This document shows positions 11,232-46,327 of a stretch of 64,000 nt of DNA, in pieces; position 1 is the first letter of the stretch, and each line of letters opens with the position of its first letter. The position numbers and the translations under genes are program-made. The DNA comes from Littorina saxatilis (Eukaryota; Mollusca; Gastropoda; Littorinimorpha; Littorinidae). The stretch spans positions 11,520,492 to 11,584,491 of the forward strand of contig NC_090246.1 of the NCBI RefSeq assembly GCF_037325665.1. The letters are read 5' to 3'. The notes below the pieces were generated by a model that saw only the letters and a list, made by a program, of their open reading frames with translations, had not been told where the DNA came from and did not search any database.

Positions 11232-11789
11232 TCTTTGTCTGCCTTCTTCCCGTGCAGAATGGAATTTGTTCTGAACGAATTTTTCAGATTGACAGGTGTC
11301 AGTTACGCAATTAATTATTCAACAAAGAATCTCACTTTATCACAGAAAGCAGCTAAGCTGTATCTTTTTGGTATGTGGCCAGGTGGAACGATGCTTTTCA
11401 AGTTTGTGCCATTAGCAAGTCGAGACGTATGTATTGTGATCTACGCGATGTTTTACATGGGAAGGACTGTATCTTTAAAATACACGAGTGTGAAGCATTG
11501 GACTGACTATGCTGATTGATACAGGAATGGACGGTGGATTCAGCAGCACTGTTTTCTCGGAACGCCTAGCCTGCTTCCTTCCCATCCATCTCCTTCGGCT
11601 TGTAAGGCACTTCACTTGTAGTGAACAATTCATCATTCGACAGATAATTAATCCGGCATTAGAACACTAAAGTCCGAAATATGAAGCATGAGTTGGGCCT
11701 GGGGACATGGCTAGCGTGTCTGCTTTAAAACCCCGTTCGTCGCCATCGGCTCGGCCGGTTCAAAACCCGACAGGGCTCCCCGGCACGCC
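11229..11789. other. No recognised feature
   Basis: One 94-codon plus-strand frame (11235-11519) has no family motif and no splice context. Left uncalled. Confidence 0.4.
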
Positions 11790-11960
11790 CGTCCTAGAGG
11801 CTCCCGGGACCCCCACTTATAATGTTTAGAGGGTCCCGGGACCCCCACTTATAATGTTTAGAGGGTCCATGGACCCCCACTTATAATGTTTAGAGGGTCC
11901 CGGGACCCTCACTTATAATGTTTAGAGGGTCCATGGACCCCTAAGGGAATTTATAGAGGG
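11790..11960. repeat. 32-bp minisatellite with palindromic cores, about 5 units
   Basis: Units of CCCCCACTTATAATGTTTAG plus either GGGTCCCGGGACCC or GGGTCCATGGACCC. Both 14-mers are perfect palindromes differing only at the central two bases. Confidence 0.92.
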
Positions 11961-12027
11961 TCCCAAGAGTCCATGGTCCCCAACCCTCTGAGTACATATA
12001 ACGCATTGTGATCGCGAATAGTGTGAA

Positions 12028-12075
<48 letters not shown>
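12028..12075. repeat. (CA)n microsatellite
   Basis: About 24 CA units. Confidence 0.95.
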
Positions 12076-12077
<2 letters not shown>

Positions 12078-12659
12078 TTTCTAGTACGTGATTTTGGCTT
12101 CTAGTGCGTAAGGACGTAGGGACTCACACTCTGGGGAGCCCTGCCCGGTCTCAGCAAGTCGTATTTCCCAGAGTCCACTTATCAGTGTCCGAATACTCTC
12201 GTGTGAACGCATGCGAATGGTGAAGACCGAAAGCTCACAGCGAAAATCTTAGGACTTCGAAACACGAACACACGCATCCAGAAAACTAGACTGTGTATTA
12301 CCAGGATTAGCAGCCCAAGTTTACCTTGGAAAAGTTCTCCCAGGACGATAAGTATAGTGAAATTCAAACCAAAAGCCAACAACAAAACTAAACCATGTTT
12401 AGTAGTAAGCTAGGTAAAACCAGCTAACGTTTGTCTTGGTGTGAGCATTCCCCAGGCAAAAAAAAACAAGCTAGGAATGTGATGGGAACGTTTACATGCG
12501 TGCATGGATTCTTCCGGCATATGCCGGAAATCCGCATTCGTAATGTCTGTGGTGACGTTTTTTTGGTTGTTAATTATACAAATCCTCCAGCGTCTTGGGT
12601 CCCCAGACCCAGACCCCCCCTTAATTCTTCGGGATTCATGACATTTTTCAGTCCCTCCC
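12076..12659. other. No recognised feature
   Basis: Overlapping frames on both strands, none with a known motif. Confidence 0.4.
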
Positions 12660-13730
12660 ATGCGTTTAATTGTGACAAAGCAAACCGTTACGGTCGTTTA
12701 ATTGTGACAAAGCAAACCGTTACGGTCGTTTAATTGTGACAAAGCAAAACGTTACGGTCGTTTAATTGTGACAAAGCAAAACGTTACGGTCGTTTAATTG
12801 TGACAAAGCAAACCGTTACGGTCGTTTAATTGTGACAAAGCAAAACGTTACAGTCGTTTAATTGTGACAAAGCAAACCGTTACGGTCGTTTAATTGTGAC
12901 AAAGCAAACCGTTACGGTCGTTTAATTGTGACAAAGCAAAACGTCACGGTCGTTTAATTGTGACTAATCAAAACGTCACGGTCGTTTAATTGTGACAAAG
13001 CAAAACGTCACGGTCGTTTAATTGTGACTAATCAAAACGTCACGGTCGTTTAATTGTGACAAAGCAAAACATTACGGTCGTTTGATTGTGACAAAGCAAA
13101 ACATTACGGTCGTTTAATTGTGACAAAGCAAAACGTTACGGTCGTTTAATTGTGACAAAGCAAACCGTTACAGTCGTTTAATTGTGACAAAGCAAAACGT
13201 TACGGTCGTTTAATTGTGACAAAGCAAAACGTCACGGTCGTTTAATTGTGACAAAGCAAAACGTTACGGTCGTTTAATTGGGACAAAGCAAAACGTTACG
13301 GTCGTTTAATTGGGACAAAGCAAAACGTTACGGTCGTTTAATTGGGACAAAGCAAAACGTTACGGTCGTTTAATTGGGACAAAGCAAAACGTTACGGTCG
13401 TTTAATTGTGACAAAGCAAAACGTTACGGTCGTTTAATTGTGACAGAGCAAAACGTTACGGTCGTTTAATTGTGACAGAGCAAAACGTTACGGTCGTTTA
13501 ATTGTGACAAAACAAAACGTCACGGTCGTTTAATTGTGACTAAGCAAAACGTTACGGTCGTTTAATTGGGACAAAGCAAAACGTTACGGTCGTTTAATTG
13601 TGACAAAGCAAAACGTTACGGTCGTTTAATTGTGACAGAGCAAAACGTTACGGTCGTTTAATTGTGACAGAGCAAAACGTTACGGTCGTTTAATTGTGAC
13701 AAAACAAAACGTCACGGTCGTTTAAGTGGA
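12660..13730. repeat. 32-bp minisatellite, about 33 units
   Basis: Unit TTAATTGTGACAAAGCAAAA plus CGTTACGGTCGT. Variants (GGGAC, GACAGAG, GTCACGG, GACTAATC) occur in runs. A block of two GACAGAG units plus an AAAAC unit is repeated near 13434 and 13618, showing higher-order structure. Confidence 0.96.
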
Positions 13731-14273
13731 CAGACAGACGAACACTTATAATACAGAAAATAAACTTAAACTTAGCTGGGTCGAAGATTGATGACCGTAA
13801 CGTTTTGTTTCGTCACAATTACACGTTCATATAACATACCTTGCTTGTTTTTGTATTCTGAATTGTAGAACGTTGCCAGCCTATTTCTCTTTACATTTCA
13901 TTCCCCAGGTAATACTAAAAGTTCGGATGTATCAAAATTCCAGTGTGTCGGTGGCTACCGCCAGCGCCAAGAAATGTGGAAAAAGATCGAAATGGTGTCA
14001 AGCCTTGCGTACACATAAAATCCCAAAAGAGAAATGTGAACATAATTATGTTGCTGGTAAGGACAGTGTGTTGTAAGTGCAATCACATCATTGTCACGAG
14101 CAATTGGCACGGATTGCACGTGCAAGATGTAGGTCGTGGCAAGATTAAAGATAAGCTACAAATAGGAAATCAGAGTACAGCCGGTGTTTATAGGCACGTA
14201 CCTCCCTTCTCGTGTAAACAACAGATCTGCTCAGCCTTTTATAAATGGGATAGGACCACCTTTCTGATTGTAA
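13731..14273. other. No recognised gene; one inverted relic of the 32-bp unit
   Basis: AACGTTTTGTTTCGTCACAA at 13799 is a reversed relative of the minisatellite unit. Short overlapping frames here look random. Confidence 0.45.
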
Positions 14274-14765
14274 ACATATCAGACAGCATCCAGTCTGTGT
14301 TCCGCTTTTCAACCCCCTTTCTGTAACCAGTTGTGTACACTGTGTGACATACTAAACATATCAGACAGCGTCCAGTCTGTGTTCCACTTTTCAACCCCCT
14401 TTCTGTAACCAGTTTTGTACACTGTGTGACATACTAAACATATCAGACAGCATCCAGTCTGTGTTCCACTTTTCAACCCCCTTTCTGTAACCAGTTTTGT
14501 ACACTGTGTGACATACTAAACATATCAGACAGCATCCAGTCTGTGTTCCACTTTTCAACCCCCTTTCTGTAACCAGTTTTGTACACTGTGTGACATACTA
14601 AACATATCAGACAGCATCCAGTCTGTGTTCCACTTTTCAACCCCCTTTCTGTAACCAGTTTTGTACACTGTGTGACATACTAAACATATCAGACAGCATC
14701 CAGTCTGTGTTCCACTTTTCAACCCCCTTTCTGTGACCAGTTTTGTACACTGTGTGACATACTAA
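14274..14765. repeat. 82-bp tandem repeat, six units
   Basis: Unit starts at 14274, 14356, 14438, 14520, 14602 and 14684, each with ACATATCAGACAGCATCCAG. Units 3-5 are nearly identical, so the array grew recently. Confidence 0.95.
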
Positions 14766-14837
14766 ATAGTTCTACTTACAAAAGTAGTGTTGACAATGAC
14801 TGTGTTATACTTTTGCTGGTAGAACTATCAGTTATGC

Positions 14838-15010
14838 TGAACTTTAGCGTTGTAAATTCATAGCGGACAATCGAGTGGCATTATTGACCTAAATTATTTT
14901 TATACAAGTCCCTTTACTCAAACCAAAAAGTTATTATTGTGAAATTAATTGACGGATTAAGCTCCAAAATCAAGCTCAAATTATTAATTTGTGGTCATTT
15001 GATCGAGAAA
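14838..15010. repeat. Dispersed repeat R, copy 2
   Basis: See the copy at 8511; same order of shared blocks. Confidence 0.75.
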
Positions 15011-15799
15011 TGACTGCCATGGGAGAGAAAACGCATGCGTAATATCGACTGAGTTGTCTCCCTTCCTTCGAAAAAAATTACGAAAATGGCTGCCGCCGAT
15101 GTTTTCCTCCGTGGTCAAAACTGGTTAGAGAAAAGGCATTCAAAAGTGGAACAACTGCGATTTAAGGTATAGGCCTACATGACAGATTTCCGTGCTGGGT
15201 AGATTTGTTTCTGAGGGAATGTTTAATTGAATTAGTTTCGCATACTGACACCACAGGCATCACTGATAGAATTAATTAAGCAAAAAATTGCCACTCCTCA
15301 CAGTAAGCAGACAAGCTGTACATGTTTTGCCCTAATGGAAGAAGGCTCTTATTCCATCGGAAAACCGAGACGGATCTACAGTGCCAGTGATTTACAGGAT
15401 ACGATGTGCGTGAAGCAAGATATATTTAAGAACCAGGCAGTCATTCACTCGTACTCATTTTGCGGGTGTCACCTACCTGTTTATGGAGACAATCGTCGTG
15501 AGAAGGCAATGAACATGGCTTGGTTTAAACAAAATTGTATTCAAAATTCTTCGCATGAAACAATTCAAAACATACAACTAGGACACGCACTCAAGCAAAT
15601 GCTTATATTACGTGGCCAGAACAATACTAAATTACACACATTTTCATAATGGTGGGCATAACAACAATAAACAAGAAGAACAAATTGAAGGAATGGGGAT
15701 GGGGAACTCAATAAGAAGAGAAGAATCTACAGAAGAGAAAAAAGAAGAGGGTGTCGGTCGGGCGGGAGGAGGAGGGGGGGAGAACGTACAAGCAACCAC
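15011..15799. other. No recognised gene
   Basis: A 104-codon frame at 15335-15649 has no known motif. Purine-rich sequence precedes the LINE remnant. Confidence 0.4.
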
Positions 15800-16060
15800 A
15801 AGGAGAGAATATGGATTGGGCATGCCATGCGAAGAGAGCCGGACAGCATCACCAGGACTGCTCTTCACTGGACACCAGAGGGGAAGCGCAAGAGAGGCAG
15901 ACCCAAGAACACCTGGTGACGAACGGTGGAAGGAGAACTGAAGACCCGGCACCATACGTGGGGTACCATCCAGAGACTCGCCCAGAACAGACAGGAGTGG
16001 AGGTCCTTCGTTGCTGCCCTACATGCCAACCGGCATAACGGGCAGTCAGTAAGTAATTAC
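15800..16060 (+). pseudogene. C-terminal remnant of a LINE reverse transcriptase
   Basis: One frame reads [20 protein letters not shown] then [12 protein letters not shown]. It shifts by one base near 15918 to RTVEGELK and TWGTIQRLAQNRQEWRSFVA, then ALHANRHNG. This W-x-[19 protein letters not shown] block is the usual C-terminus of many non-LTR reverse transcriptases. Only the tail survives; the clade is not decided. Confidence 0.7.
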
Positions 16061-16129
16061 CTACCTGTTTGGTGGACAACCGAAGTACCGTTGGGATTCT
16101 TTTGGTGCATCGAGTGGTTGGTAATAGCT

Positions 16130-16235
16130 CAAAGTTGACTTTGCGACGTCTTTTTACCGTCAATTCAGGGCCAAGGCTTCGTGCATCGAGCCTCGTGAAG
16201 TAGACTTCGCGATGTAAACTTCGCCCAATTAGTAT
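16130..16235. mobile_element. GCGAAG-family MITE, copy 4
   Basis: AAAGTTGACTTTGCGACGTC at the left, AAACTTCGCCCAATTAG at the right, with GGCTTCGTGCATCGAGCC inside. Confidence 0.55.
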
Positions 16236-16844
16236 CAGGCTTTACTGACAGATTTGACTGTAGAATCTGCAGATAAGAATAACACCATTGTAGGCACAGC
16301 TGAAGACGGTGGTTCTTCAGTAGGTCGCAAGAGCGGTTGTTACAGCCAGGTTTAACTGTACTACATACATCTCTAAATGAGAACAGCATCGTAGTAGGCA
16401 CACTTCCAAAAGCCAGCTGTCTCTTCTAACGCGCACGCGTCAACTGTGGTTGGCCCATATCGTAAACGATGTTTGTTGGGCTCTGTGCTGAAGTGTTCAT
16501 ACCGATCACCACGTGCAAAGCTATACCAGTGCTGTCAGTCCTGTGTGTTTCCCGCGGGCTATGGGGGACATTTTATGATGGCGATGATGAAATTAGTCTT
16601 GATTATCGGCAAGCAATCAGGAGGGCGCGCCGTTTGCTAATTGCTTTGATAGGATACTGCGCATGTTATCGTCCCTGTGGGAGAATAAATTACGGTTCTG
16701 GTTATTTTTTCTGACATAGGGATATTAAATTGCACCAGAAATAAACATGTAATAAACAAAGATGCCTGTCATTCCTGAACATGCCGCATTCCGCCCGTGA
16801 GTTACACCCGCATGAAATTGATCGGAGACAAAAGAAAATGTGTA
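16236..16844. other. No recognised feature
   Basis: Short frames without motifs. Confidence 0.4.
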
Positions 16845-17442
16845 TGCTCAGCATTAAATGTACATCCTTCTCGTGTCAGCATTAAATGTACATTCCTTCT
16901 CATGTCAGCATTAAATGTACATCCTTCTCGTGTCAGCATTAAATGTACATCCTTCTCGTGTCAGCATTAAATGTACATCCTTCTCGTGTCAGCATTAAAT
17001 GTACATCCTTCTCGTGTCAGCATTAAATGTACATCCTTCTCGTGTCAGCATTAAATGTACATCCTTCTCGTGTCAGCATTAAATGTACATCCTTCTCGTG
17101 TCAGCATTAAATGTACATTCTTCTCGTGTCAGCATTAAATGTACATTCTTCTCGTGTCAGCATTAAATGTACATCCTTCTCGTGTCAGCATTAAATGTAC
17201 ATCCTTCTCGTGTCAGCATTAAATGTACATCCTTCTCGTGTCAGCATTAAATGTACATCCTTCTCATGTCAGCATTAAATGTACATCCTTCTCGTGTCAG
17301 CATTAAATGTACATCCTTCTCATGTCAGCATTAAATGTACATCCTTCTCATGTCAGCATTAAATGTACATCCTTCTCGTGTCAGCATTAAATGTACATCC
17401 TTCTCATGTCAGCATTAAATGTACATTCTTCTCGTGTCACCG
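16845..17442. repeat. 28-bp minisatellite, about 21 units
   Basis: Unit CAGCATTAAATGTACATCC plus TTCTCGTGT, with C/T and G/A variants. Confidence 0.96.
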
Positions 17443-17460
17443 ATGATGTTTTACACGGTA

Positions 17461-17572
17461 TTTCTTCTTCTTCTTCTTCTTCTTCTTCTTCTTCTTCTTC
17501 TTCTTCTTCTTCTTCTTCTTCTTCTTCTTCTTCTTCTTCTTCTTCTTCTTCTTCTTCTTCTTCTTCTTCTTC
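17461..17572. repeat. (TTC)37 triplet repeat
   Basis: Nearly pure TTC/GAA run, seeded from the (GAA)n tail of a SINE-A fragment that follows on the minus strand. Confidence 0.97.
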
Positions 17573-17665
17573 TGCATACATTGGCTGAAACTCCTACGTA
17601 CACTCATGTTTATCACAAGAAGTTTGTTTGCGTGTATGACCGTTTTGCTCCCGCCATTTAGGCAA
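17573..17665 (-). repeat. SINE-A 3' tail fragment
   Basis: GGCTGAAACTCCTACG, ACTCATG and GCGTGTATGACCGTTTTG match the SINE-A tail reversed. The adjoining TTC run is its expanded tail. Confidence 0.7.
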
Positions 17666-17879
17666 CCATACTTATTTTGGGGCGAGGAGAAGCGATGATG
17701 TCGACCGCCTCAGATCTGCCCAGGTTTTCACATGGGACAAGACTTCCCTTCACTCGAACAAAAACTAAAGATCAACCACCCATCCTCCCACCCCATGTAT
17801 GGTGTAATTGTTCAAGTGTTTTTCGGTTATATGGATCTGTCCTTTTGGTTAAGTGATGTCCTGTAATGTACAGAATTAT

Positions 17880-17985
17880 ATGTATGTAAAAAAAATTTAA
17901 AAAAATTAAAAAAAAATTAACCAAAAGAGAATTAAAAAAAATTTAAAAAATTTAAAAAAAATTTAAAAAAAATAAATAAAAAGAT
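17880..17985. repeat. A-rich low-complexity tract
   Basis: Alternating runs of A with TTTAA or TTAA. Confidence 0.9.
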
Positions 17986-18162
17986 CAACAGCACGGCTGC
18001 TTCATGTACTGTGAGCGAAATGTTGTCACAAATGTCAATCACGAAATTCACTGTTCGGAAACAAGCTACACACCAAATTTCAGTTCAATCGGCCGTAAGT
18101 ACCAGACGTCCAAGACCGAACAAGCAAACACACAAACAGACAGAGAAAAACCTGTACACCCA

Positions 18163-18550
18163 GGGGGATATAGCTCAGTTGGTAGCGCGCTGGATTTGTA
18201 TTCAGTTGGCCGCTGTCAGCGTGAGTTCGATCCCAGGTTCGGCGGAAATTTATTTCAGAGTCAAATTTGTGTGCAGACTCTCTTCGGTGTCCGAACCTCC
18301 CCCCCGTGTACACTACATTGGGTGTGCACGTTAAAGATCCCACGATTGACAAAAGGGTCTTTCCTGGCAAAATTGCTTAGGCACAGTTAATAATTGTCTA
18401 CCTATACCCGTGTGACTTGGAATAATAGGCCGTGAAAGGTAAATATGCGCCGAAATGGCTGCAATCTACTGGCCGTATAAAATTTCATCTCACACGGCAT
18501 CACTGCAGAGCGCCTAGAACTGTACCCACGGAATATGCGCGATTGATTGA
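18163..18550 (+). repeat. SINE-C, full length
   Basis: Head GGATATAGCTCAGTTGG, TAGCGCGCTGG, box B GAGTTCGATCCCAGG (tRNA-like), then the tail GTGCACGTTAAAGATCCC shared with SINE-B and a (TTGA)n end. Confidence 0.9.
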
Positions 18551-18769
18551 TTGATTTTGCACAGAAAGCAGATTTACACGATGGTCCCCTTAGGAATGAA
18601 GGTATCCTCGGAGGCACACTCCTTCCTGTGCAAACAGTTTGGCTCGGCCATCTCAGATCCCACCAGGCTTTTACATTGGATAAGACTACATTTCTACCTG
18701 GGCACACACCACGCTTTAACAGTCTCGGTGCTCTATGTGTACAGTGGGACTGTGTTCATAGATGACATT

Positions 18770-19028
18770 TGTGACCCTCCACCACGGAATGAGTCGCATG
18801 TCACCTTTTCATGATTTTCATATTTTTACATTTTCTTTAAGAGTTTTTTTTTATTCTCTATCCAGTGGTGAAAACCGTTTTAGAAAAGAGTGAACACTTT
18901 TCGAGTTATAAGCCTGTGACTATGGTGACCCTCACACTGTGACTAGACACTCCCCGGACTTATATTATGCCTAGCGCAGAACCGCGTGAGGTGACATGCG
19001 ACTCATTTCGTGGTGGAGGGTCACATTT
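18770..19028. mobile_element. MITE with TGTGACCCTCC termini, complete
   Basis: About 260 bp with ~37-bp inverted ends (TGTGACCCTCCACCACG..ATGAGTCGCATGTCACC). A half copy lies in intron 7 of each chitinase. Confidence 0.8.
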
Positions 19029-19279
19029 GTAAAATGTGGATTTTAAAAATAACCAACTCACCACATCGAGCATAAGGGTGTTGAGGTTTGGTATGAGACC
19101 AAGTTCATGTATGATCTTATACCATCTGAGGTCATAATTATCTGAGAGGGTGAGCCGAGCCTTTTTCACGAGAAGGGGTGTCTTTTAAGTAATACACTAA
19201 GTTAATACTGAGATACTGCAGAGTACAGACAATAGCAGGCCAGACAGTAGAAACCCCTTTTCCATTAAATATGTCTGTC

Positions 19280-19505
19280 TTCATTAATGTGATGTTTTGT
19301 GCGGCTTTCAAATCTGTAATTTGATGTTTTGTGCGACTATCTTATCTGTAATTTGATGTTTTGTGCGACTATCACATCTGTAATTTGATGTTTTGTGCGA
19401 CTATCACATCTGTTATTTGATGCTTTTTGCGACTATCACATCTGTAATATTATGTTTTGTGCGACTTTCACATATTTAAGTTGATGTTTTGTGCGACTAT
19501 CAAAT
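19280..19505. repeat. 32-bp minisatellite, about 7 units
   Basis: Unit GATGTTTTGTGCGACTATC plus ACATCTGTAATTT, diverged. Confidence 0.92.
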
Positions 19506-20124
19506 CTGGTCCTATTCCTGCCAAAAGTGAGTTCCTTAAAGTAATCACAACTGAATCGTCGAAATCTGATTCCAGTTGCATCTGCAGAAGTTCTGTCTCC
19601 CTTTAATGTCTTTAAAAGCCTGTACAAGTGCGCGGAATGTTAGAACACTAACGCTAATGACGGAATGTCGTGAGTGGAAGAATTGGAAAGTTACAGTTAA
19701 CAGAGAACACAAGCTTGCAAACATGAAAGGGGACGGAAGCAGTGAATGTTAGACGGATCATCAAGCTACTAGAGATAAAGATCCTGAGATCTCCTAACTG
19801 AGTTTTACAATCGTCACAAAACAGATTAAACCACGCTGATCCTTTAAAGTTTGGCTGGTTTACTGCACTCGGTTGTCAGTGCTGAATAGCATGCCAAAGT
19901 CAGAGTGGGTAATTGGGTACACGAACTCGCTTTTCTTTGTAAGCACTACATGAAATGAGGAGTCTTGAGTCTTTGCTGGAGATAGGGACGTAATACTTAG
20001 CATTATGGGCTTAGCAATTCACCCCGCACGATTTTACGCTCACTGCTTTTTTCGTGGAAAACAAAACAAAAATAAATTTAAGAGACGGGAGCGATATTCC
20101 GTTGTTTCCACCTGCGTCAGTTAT
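19506..20124. other. No recognised feature
   Basis: No exon or repeat recognised. Confidence 0.4.
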
Positions 20125-20152
20125 GGGCAGAATATACCTGCGCAGAGTCAGC

Positions 20153-20553
20153 GGGGATATAGCTCAGTTGGTAGCGCGCTGGATTTGTATTCAGTTGGCC
20201 GCTGTCAGCGTGAGTTCGATCCCAGGTTCGGCGGAAATTTATTTCAGAGTCAACTTTGTGTGCAGACTCTCTTCGGTGTCCGAACTCCCCCCCGTGTACA
20301 CTACATTGGGTGTGCACGTTAAAGATCCCACGATTGACAAAAGGGTCTTTCCTGGCAAAATTGCTTTGGCACAGTTAATAATTGTCTACCTATACCCGTG
20401 TGACTTGGAATAATAGGCCGTGAAAGGTAAATATGCGCCGAAATGGCTACAATTACTGGCCGTATAAAATTTCATCTCACACGGCATCACTGCTGAGCGC
20501 CTAGAACTGTACCCACGGAATATGCGCGATACAAGCCTCATTGATTGATTGAT
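20153..20553 (+). repeat. SINE-C inside MITE-X copy b
   Basis: Same family as 18163, ending (TTGA)n. Confidence 0.9.
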
Positions 20554-20681
20554 ACGACGCACTGCATATTATTGATGCTGCGATAGGGATTATGACGAGT
20601 ACTTGGCCTGTTTTCTTTTCATGAAGCGTGTAGCGGGCTGTAACAATCTGCAGTGCGTCGTCTGTCCTGCTGAAATTACAC

Positions 20682-20996
20682 TTTGTTTGCTTGTTTGTTT
20701 GTTTGCTTAACGCCCAGCCGACCACGAAGGGCCATATCAGGGCGGTGCTGCTTTGACATTTAACGTGCGCCACACACAAGACAGAGGTCGCAGCACAGGC
20801 TTCATGTCTCACCCAGTCACATTATTCTGACACCGGACCAACCAGTCCTAGCACTAACCCCATAATGCCAGACGCCAGGCGGAGCAGCCACTAGATTGCC
20901 AATTTTAAAGTCTTAGGTATGACCCGGCCGGGGTTCGAACCCACGACCTCCCGATCACGGGGCGGACGCCTTACCACTAGGCCAACCGTGCCGGTC
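20682..20996 (-). repeat. SINE-E, full length
   Basis: Minus-strand head GGCCTAGTGGTAAGGCGTCC with box B GTGGGTTCGAACCCCGG; the 3' end is (AAAC)n. Flanked by CTGAAAT on both sides, a target-site duplication in MITE-X. Confidence 0.85.
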
Positions 20997-21624
20997 TGAA
21001 ATGACGTAGGTGAGCGCCAGGCCTTATAACTTGTCACAGCCCACGCCAGCGCCTTGGTAACCTTACCTTGGAATGGCAAATGGCCACCGAGGCAGTTTGA
21101 AGACGTCACGTGAAGACACCGGAATCAGATTTCCACATTTCGACATATACGGTATTTCCAATCGAGACCCGTGGGAGTGATAACATAATTATGAAACGGG
21201 TTGATATGTTTAGTTTGTACTTATGTCAGCAAATACTCACTTCTTATTGCGGCCTGTTGTCACCACCCCCACCCCCACCCGTCCCCCCCTGGCACATTTC
21301 TCCGCCAGTCTCCTTCACTACCATCATTTAAGATTAAACTGAAGACTCACCTGTACAAATCTGCCTTTTACTAAAATAAACAAAGTAATTAGGACATTGA
21401 AGCTGTCTGTGGTGCAATGTGACTTGTGAGTGAATGTGCTGAATGATAAGTTTGCTTGTTGACTAGTTGTTAGTTGTTTAATTTGTTGCCCCACAGTCTA
21501 TGTTACATCTTCGTTCTGTTTTAGATCTGTACGCTTTTATGTGAGCTCTGTTTTATTGTCAGACTTTTTATGTGTAACTATGTGCCTATTACTTTTTATG
21601 TAAAATGTTAAATTTGAATGTCTA

Positions 21625-21678
21625 ATGTAAAGCGCCATGAGACTGCCATTCGGCGGTGAACAGCGCTATAAAAGAATG

Positions 21679-21757
<79 letters not shown>
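21625..21757 (+). repeat. Retroposon 3' tail with (ATT)n
   Basis: GTAAAGCGCCATGAGACTGC, then GCGCTATAAAAGAATG and about 29 ATT units. Same in copy B at 51692 with far fewer ATT units. Confidence 0.7.
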
Positions 21758-21761
<4 letters not shown>

Positions 21762-22314
21762 CCTATTAATCTGCTGGTTTGAAATCCTAAATTTCATGGA
21801 AAGTTATCTCGTGTGCGCGCTTTAGCATGCGTTTTGCTTAGGTCACTTTATAATTACTGCAAACTGCATTGTGCTGTAATCCCTCCCCCTCGGCTCTCCC
21901 TTTCCCCAACCCTCAATAGGATCGTCCTTCTCAGGTAACCCAGCCAGCATGTGCTTCAAAACAAAACTGTCCAGGATGTTACAAGTGCTCAGAGCATCCT
22001 TCCACGTGGACACATACACAAAATTAGCACCCTCAAAAATTAGAAAAATTATTAGGGGGAAAGGCCCTAATTACCGGACGGGCGCCTAATAACGGACACG
22101 CGATATCTCAGAAATAGGAGGTCACAACAAAACAATTTTTGCGCGAAACGATTCAGTGATATCCCTTTACACTTCGCACCAAAATAACATGGCGACTGAA
22201 CGCACGCATTCTTCATTCGAATTTATTTGAGCAAAGAAAAGGAAAAAGCAAACTTGTCTTCCATACCCTTTGTGTGCTTCTGTTTCACTAACGCATATGC
22301 GCGTAAACACACAG

Positions 22315-22315
<1 letters not shown>

Positions 22316-22400
<85 letters not shown>
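22316..22400. repeat. (AC)n microsatellite downstream of chitinase A
   Basis: About 42 units; about 32 in copy B at 54209. Confidence 0.97.
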
Positions 22401-22403
<3 letters not shown>

Positions 22404-22466
22404 GGGTCAGCACAGCAAGCATGTTCTCATTCAAAAGCGAACACCACAAAGGCATAGTGAAATGCT

Positions 22467-22472
22467 TTTAAT
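22467..22472 (-). terminator. Putative poly(A) signal ATTAAA, chitinase A
   Basis: ATTAAA on the minus strand about 120 bp after the stop codon. The same hexamer is kept in copy B at 54339-54344. No AATAAA lies closer. Confidence 0.5.
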
Positions 22473-22592
22473 GGGTGCAGAAACTACGAATGAGCAAACA
22501 CGAACAAAATCAGAAATTCAAACAAGTGTACTCAAATTCAGAGTTCCATTCATTTTAGAACTGATTTGGCACAAACTGCTAACCGTAACTTT

Positions 22593-45473
<22,881 letters not shown>

Positions 45474-45518
45474 GAGAGCTCCTCAGTATTGAAGTGAGGA
45501 AGACTTTGGAAATTCGGG

Positions 45519-45529
45519 TATTTATATAA
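45519..45529 (-). promoter_or_regulatory. TATA box of chitinase A
   Basis: The minus strand reads TATATAAATAC about 46-56 bp above the first ATG. A start site near 45490-45500 would leave a 5' leader of roughly 20-30 nt. Position and sequence support a core promoter; the start site is inferred. Confidence 0.7.
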
Positions 45530-46316
45530 CTGCACATCAAATCACTTTTGTATTAGAATCGAAATTGATTTCAGTCAGAACTCATTCAATTTAACATAGG
45601 TGAGAGTTCATTGAGCGGACACAGAAATGGAACCGCATTACAATAATTCTTCAACTGATTATCATTTGAAAGGTAAGGAAATCATGTCGATTGTGACGTC
45701 AATTTAACTGATTTCAAATTATGTCAGCGCCTGTAATGGTGACGTACTTGAGTATCTTCACAATATCGTAACAAATCAACCAAGACACTTTGGGTGCTAA
45801 GTATCGATCATTGAAAAAGAATAAGACGTAAAGTGTTATTGAAGAATTTCAACAACAAAAGTATGTGACGCAGACATGGAATGCAAGGGGGTTTATTTGA
45901 TATTTTCTTTGGAGAAAATCTGATGTTTTGTTATAGAAGTGACTTTGACATTTGATACTTATAAAAACCAACGAAAATTTCACAAGAAACACATTATGAA
46001 GGATCTAGCTTTCATTTAAAAGGTTCATTTATATAAGTCAAGGAAGTATCCTGGATTTGTTTTTTTAATAACCAGTTGCTAAATGGCTGCCACTAAAGTG
46101 ACCTTGATAAAAAAAAAACTCAAGTCGATCAAAATTGTACCGTGTGTGTCTCTAAATACACTAGCCAAGTTTTCAATCTTTTCCTTCAAAATCATTCCAG
46201 AAAACGAACTTTTTTCCCTGTTTGAATTAATACACGAACGAATTCTGTGTGTGTGGAGCGATAGTCCGACAACTACTGGCCATATTTTTGTTGATACTTT
46301 ACATGTGAAATCAACC
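45530..46316. other. Upstream region of chitinase A
   Basis: AT-rich, no exon seen. It should hold the distal promoter of chitinase A; no site beyond the TATA box can be named with confidence. Confidence 0.4.
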
Positions 46317-46327
46317 AGATAAAATCC

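Larger units (their letters stand above)
20125..21025. mobile_element. MITE-X copy b, split by SINE-C and SINE-E
   Basis: Left end ATATACCTGCGCAGAGTCAG, middle ACGACGCACTGCATATTATT to GCAGTGCGTCGTC, right end after 20996 (GACGTAGGTGAGCG). The two SINEs landed inside it. Confidence 0.75.

Noticed and set aside
13873-14326. Two overlapping plus-strand frames of 67 and 127 codons
   Set aside because: Overlap in different frames and run into the 82-bp array; no motif.
15335-15649. 104-codon plus-strand frame
   Set aside because: No motif, no homology recognised and no splice context; likely chance.
16845-17442. CRISPR-like array of 28-bp repeats
   Set aside because: Repeats are directly adjacent with no spacers and the genome is eukaryotic. 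The same applies to the 32-bp array at 12660.
18163-18240. tRNA gene
   Set aside because: Box A and B are the head of SINE-C: the sequence continues into a repeated body and tail. The same holds for the heads of SINE-A, B, D and E.
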